Assembly (NCBI RefSeq): GCF_029894335.1
Contig: NZ_JARXZC010000017.1
Location: forward strand, 62,001-126,000
Length of the DNA: 64,000 bases
From: Kitasatospora sp. MAP5-34
Lineage (GTDB): Bacteria; Actinomycetota; Actinomycetes; Streptomycetales; Streptomycetaceae
Direction: 5' to 3'
The notes under the pieces were generated by a model. That model was not told where the DNA came from and did no database searches. It saw only the letters and a program-made list of their open reading frames with translations. The position numbers and the translations under genes are program-made. Positions 62,230 to 64,000 of the stretch are shown here, piece after piece. Within the stretch, counting starts at the first letter, position 1; every line of letters begins with the position of its first letter.

Positions 62230-63190
62230 CGAAACCCTCTCCGGTCAGCGCCACGAAGGCGTCCTCCAGCGTGCCCCGCTCCACGCCGAAGCCGTGCACC
62301 CGCACCCCGGCCTCGACCAGGGCGGCGCAGAGCTTCGGCAGTTCGTCGTCCCCGAGCGAGCCGGTGACGCCGTCCACCCGGGCCTGGTCGGTACGGAGAT
62401 CCGTCACCTGCCGCCCGCCCAGCACCTCGGCGGCCAGCGCCACGTCCGGTGTGCGGACCACCAGCCGCCCCTGGGCCCGGGCGGCCAGCTCGCTGACAGT
62501 GCCCTGGACCACCAGCCGGCCCTTGGACATCACCGCCGCGTGGGTGCAGACCTGCTCGATCTCGTCCAGCAGGTGCGAGGAGAGGAACACCGTGGTGCCC
62601 TCCGCCGCCACCTCCCGGACCAGCGAGCGGATCTCCCGCATGCCCTGCGGGTCGAGGCCGTTGGTCGGCTCGTCCAGCACCAGCAGCTCACGGGGTTGCA
62701 GCAGCGCCGAGGCCAGCCCGAGCCGCTGCTTCATGCCCAGCGAGTACGCCCGCGCCTTCTTGCCCGCCGCCGCCGTCAGCCCGACCCGCTCGAGCGCCTC
62801 GGTGACCCGCAGGGCGCGGGTGCGAGGGTCGGCGGTCGGGTCGGCCGCGTCGAACCTGGCGAGGTTGTCCCGGCCGGAGAGGTACCCGTACAGTGCCGGG
62901 CCCTCGATCAGCGCTCCCACCCGGGGCAGCACCGAGCCGACCGCCTGCGGCATCGGCGAGCCGAGGACCGTCGCCACGCCCGAGGTGGGCGCGATCAACC
63001 CCATCAGCATCCGGATCGTGGTGGTCTTGCCGGAGCCGTTCGGCCCGAGAAAGCCGAAGACACTGCCCCGGGGCACCGTCAGGTCCAGCCCGTCCACGGC
63101 GAGCTGTCCGCCCCGGAAGCGCTTGGTCAGACCGCTGGTGCGGATCACGTCGTCCGGAGCCGCCTGGCCCTGGGTGGGAGCGCCGGTCAC
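62216..63190 (-). CDS. ABC transporter ATP-binding protein
   Basis: The protein has 324 residues. Walker A GPNGSGKTT lies at residues 49-57, the signature is YSLGMKQRLGLA and Walker B is LLVLDEP. The C-terminal 100 residues are the regulatory extension of CcmA/DrrA-type ATPases. GTG 63190 overlaps the stop of the LolA-like gene (TAGTG) and the 3' end overlaps the permease start, giving a three-gene operon. Confidence 0.94.
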   Translation of the reverse strand: MTGAPTQGQAAPDDVIRTSGLTKRFRGGQLAVDGLDLTVPRGSVFGFLGPNGSGKTTTIRMLMGLIAPTSGVATVLGSPMPQAVGSVLPRVGALIEGPALYGYLSGRDNLARFDAADPTADPRTRALRVTEALERVGLTAAAGKKARAYSLGMKQRLGLASALLQPRELLVLDEPTNGLDPQGMREIRSLVREVAAEGTTVFLSSHLLDEIEQVCTHAAVMSKGRLVVQGTVSELAARAQGRLVVRTPDVALAAEVLGGRQVTDLRTDQARVDGVTGSLGDDELPKLCAALVEAGVRVHGFGVERGTLEDAFVALTGEGFDVAG

Positions 63191-64000
63191 TACTTCACCC
63201 CGGCGGCGCTCTGCAGCACCGGGAGCGTCACGGCACCGGCGAAGACCCGGCCGTCCGGGGTGATCAGGACGTTCAGCACCTTGGTGCTGATCAGCGTGCC
63301 GCCGTTGACCGGCTTGCCGAGCGCGCGGGACTGGAGGAGGTTCAGCGGCAGGCCCATGCTGTGGGCGCCGCTGCTGCGGCCCTTGGCGGTGCCGGCCGCC
63401 AGCCCGGCGGGCGCCTGGTCGCCGACGGTGGGCAGCTTGGTGCTGAACACCGTCGTCCAGCCCTCACCGATCACGTTGGAGTCGTCCTGCTGCCCGGGCG
63501 CGGCGGACCCGGGCTTCGCGCCATGGGCGGCGTTGACGCCGGAGTGCGTACCGGCCTCTGCGCCCATGCCCGTGCCCGTCCCGGACTCCTTCACCTTGGC
63601 GCCCTTCGGCACGGTGAACTGGAAGGTCTTGGCATCCGGCTTGGCGAACGACACCGAGCTGAAGTGCGTGTCCAGCACGGTGCTGCCGCCGGTGGACTTG
63701 ACCACCACGGCCAGCGGGACGCCGTTGTCGGCGTCCACCGAGATCCGGACCTCGGCGATCGTCGAACCGGACTGCTTGGGCTTCACGCTCAGCTGGTACG
63801 CCTTCTGGCCGGCCACCGACGCCGTGCCGTCCACCGTGATCGAGGTGGTGTTCGCGCTCTGCGTCAGGAACTGCTGGGCGGCCTCCTGCGGTGTCGTCGG
63901 GACGCCCGTCAGGGGCTTGGCCTGCTCCGCCCTGCCCGTACTGTGCTGCCCCGTGCCGTGCTGCGGTGCCGTCAGGTGCACCGCCTGGTTGCTCGCGCTG
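63190..64000 (-). CDS. LolA/RseB-like outer-envelope carrier-fold protein, N-terminus outside the window
   Basis: The visible C-terminal 264 or so residues show a beta-rich carrier fold: GQKAYQLSVKPKQSGSTIAEVRISVD, VLDTHFSSVSFAKPDAKTFQF, then a Gly/Ala/Ser linker and LNVLITPDGRVFAGAV. This matches the LolA-like/DUF2092 family found beside ABC-2 transporters in Streptomyces. The frame stays open to the right edge, so the start and signal peptide are missing. It is the first gene of the ABC operon. Confidence 0.75.
   Translation of the reverse strand, partial: SASNQAVHLTAPQHGTGQHSTGRAEQAKPLTGVPTTPQEAAQQFLTQSANTTSITVDGTASVAGQKAYQLSVKPKQSGSTIAEVRISVDADNGVPLAVVVKSTGGSTVLDTHFSSVSFAKPDAKTFQFTVPKGAKVKESGTGTGMGAEAGTHSGVNAAHGAKPGSAAPGQQDDSNVIGEGWTTVFSTKLPTVGDQAPAGLAAGTAKGRSSGAHSMGLPLNLLQSRALGKPVNGGTLISTKVLNVLITPDGRVFAGAVTLPVLQSAAGVK

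Overview
The window is high-GC actinobacterial chromosome, most likely from Streptomycetaceae (Streptomyces or Kitasatospora). The evidence is very strong third-position GC bias, many GTG starts, long GC-rich hairpin terminators, a SARP regulator, XRE/DUF397 pairs, the futalosine menaquinone pathway, and the gene order mqn - menG - menJ - nuoA-N - polyprenyl synthase - 2-oxoacid:ferredoxin oxidoreductase, which is conserved chromosomal-core order in this family. No rRNA, tRNA, CRISPR array or intact transposase was found.

Layout. 1-9.3 kb: ordinary core and accessory genes: a partial gene at the left edge, a branched-chain-type substrate-binding lipoprotein, purU, a sigma-region-2/maleylpyruvate-isomerase-like fusion, an anti-sigma-type ATPase, an MFS transporter, a DUF4229 protein and a LacI regulator. 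9.4-21.5 kb: a sortase-anchored DUF11/SdrD surface protein, a Uma2 protein, an MFS transporter with a perfect palindromic operator candidate, a deletion scar joining an ABC permease to a response-regulator tail, a large AfsR-like SARP regulator, two small exported proteins, a bile-acid-symporter-like protein and a cold-shock gene with a structured leader. 21.8-27.9 kb: menaquinone genes (mqnA, mqnC, a degenerate amidohydrolase, menG, menJ). 28.0-33.2 kb: an accessory island with lower GC that carries a graspetide (omega-ester RiPP) cluster: a precursor, an ATP-grasp ligase with a TTA codon and a PIMT-like methyltransferase, flanked by XRE/DUF397 regulatory genes. 33.3-37.9 kb: a DHA2 efflux pump divergent from an Lrp/AsnC regulator, a secreted cyclophilin and an EamA transporter. 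38.4-54.3 kb: the complete 14-gene nuo operon. 54.6-64 kb: polyprenyl diphosphate synthase, a LuxR response regulator, korA/korB, rarD, a palindromic MITE, a small gene, and an ABC-2 transporter with a LolA-like partner cut by the right edge.

How it works together. mqnA/mqnC start menaquinone synthesis from chorismate, the polyprenyl synthase supplies the side chain, menG methylates and menJ partly saturates the product, and complex I (nuoA-N) reduces it; korA/korB yield reduced ferredoxin from 2-oxoacids. A TGTGA-N6-TCACA site lies in the nuo leader, consistent with redox (Rex) or Crp-type control.

The most interesting system is the graspetide cluster at 28025-30505. By family knowledge it should make an ester-crosslinked peptide that is further aspartimidylated by the PIMT homologue. 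The predicted core has no Asp-Gly, and the ligase carries a TTA codon, which suggests bldA control.
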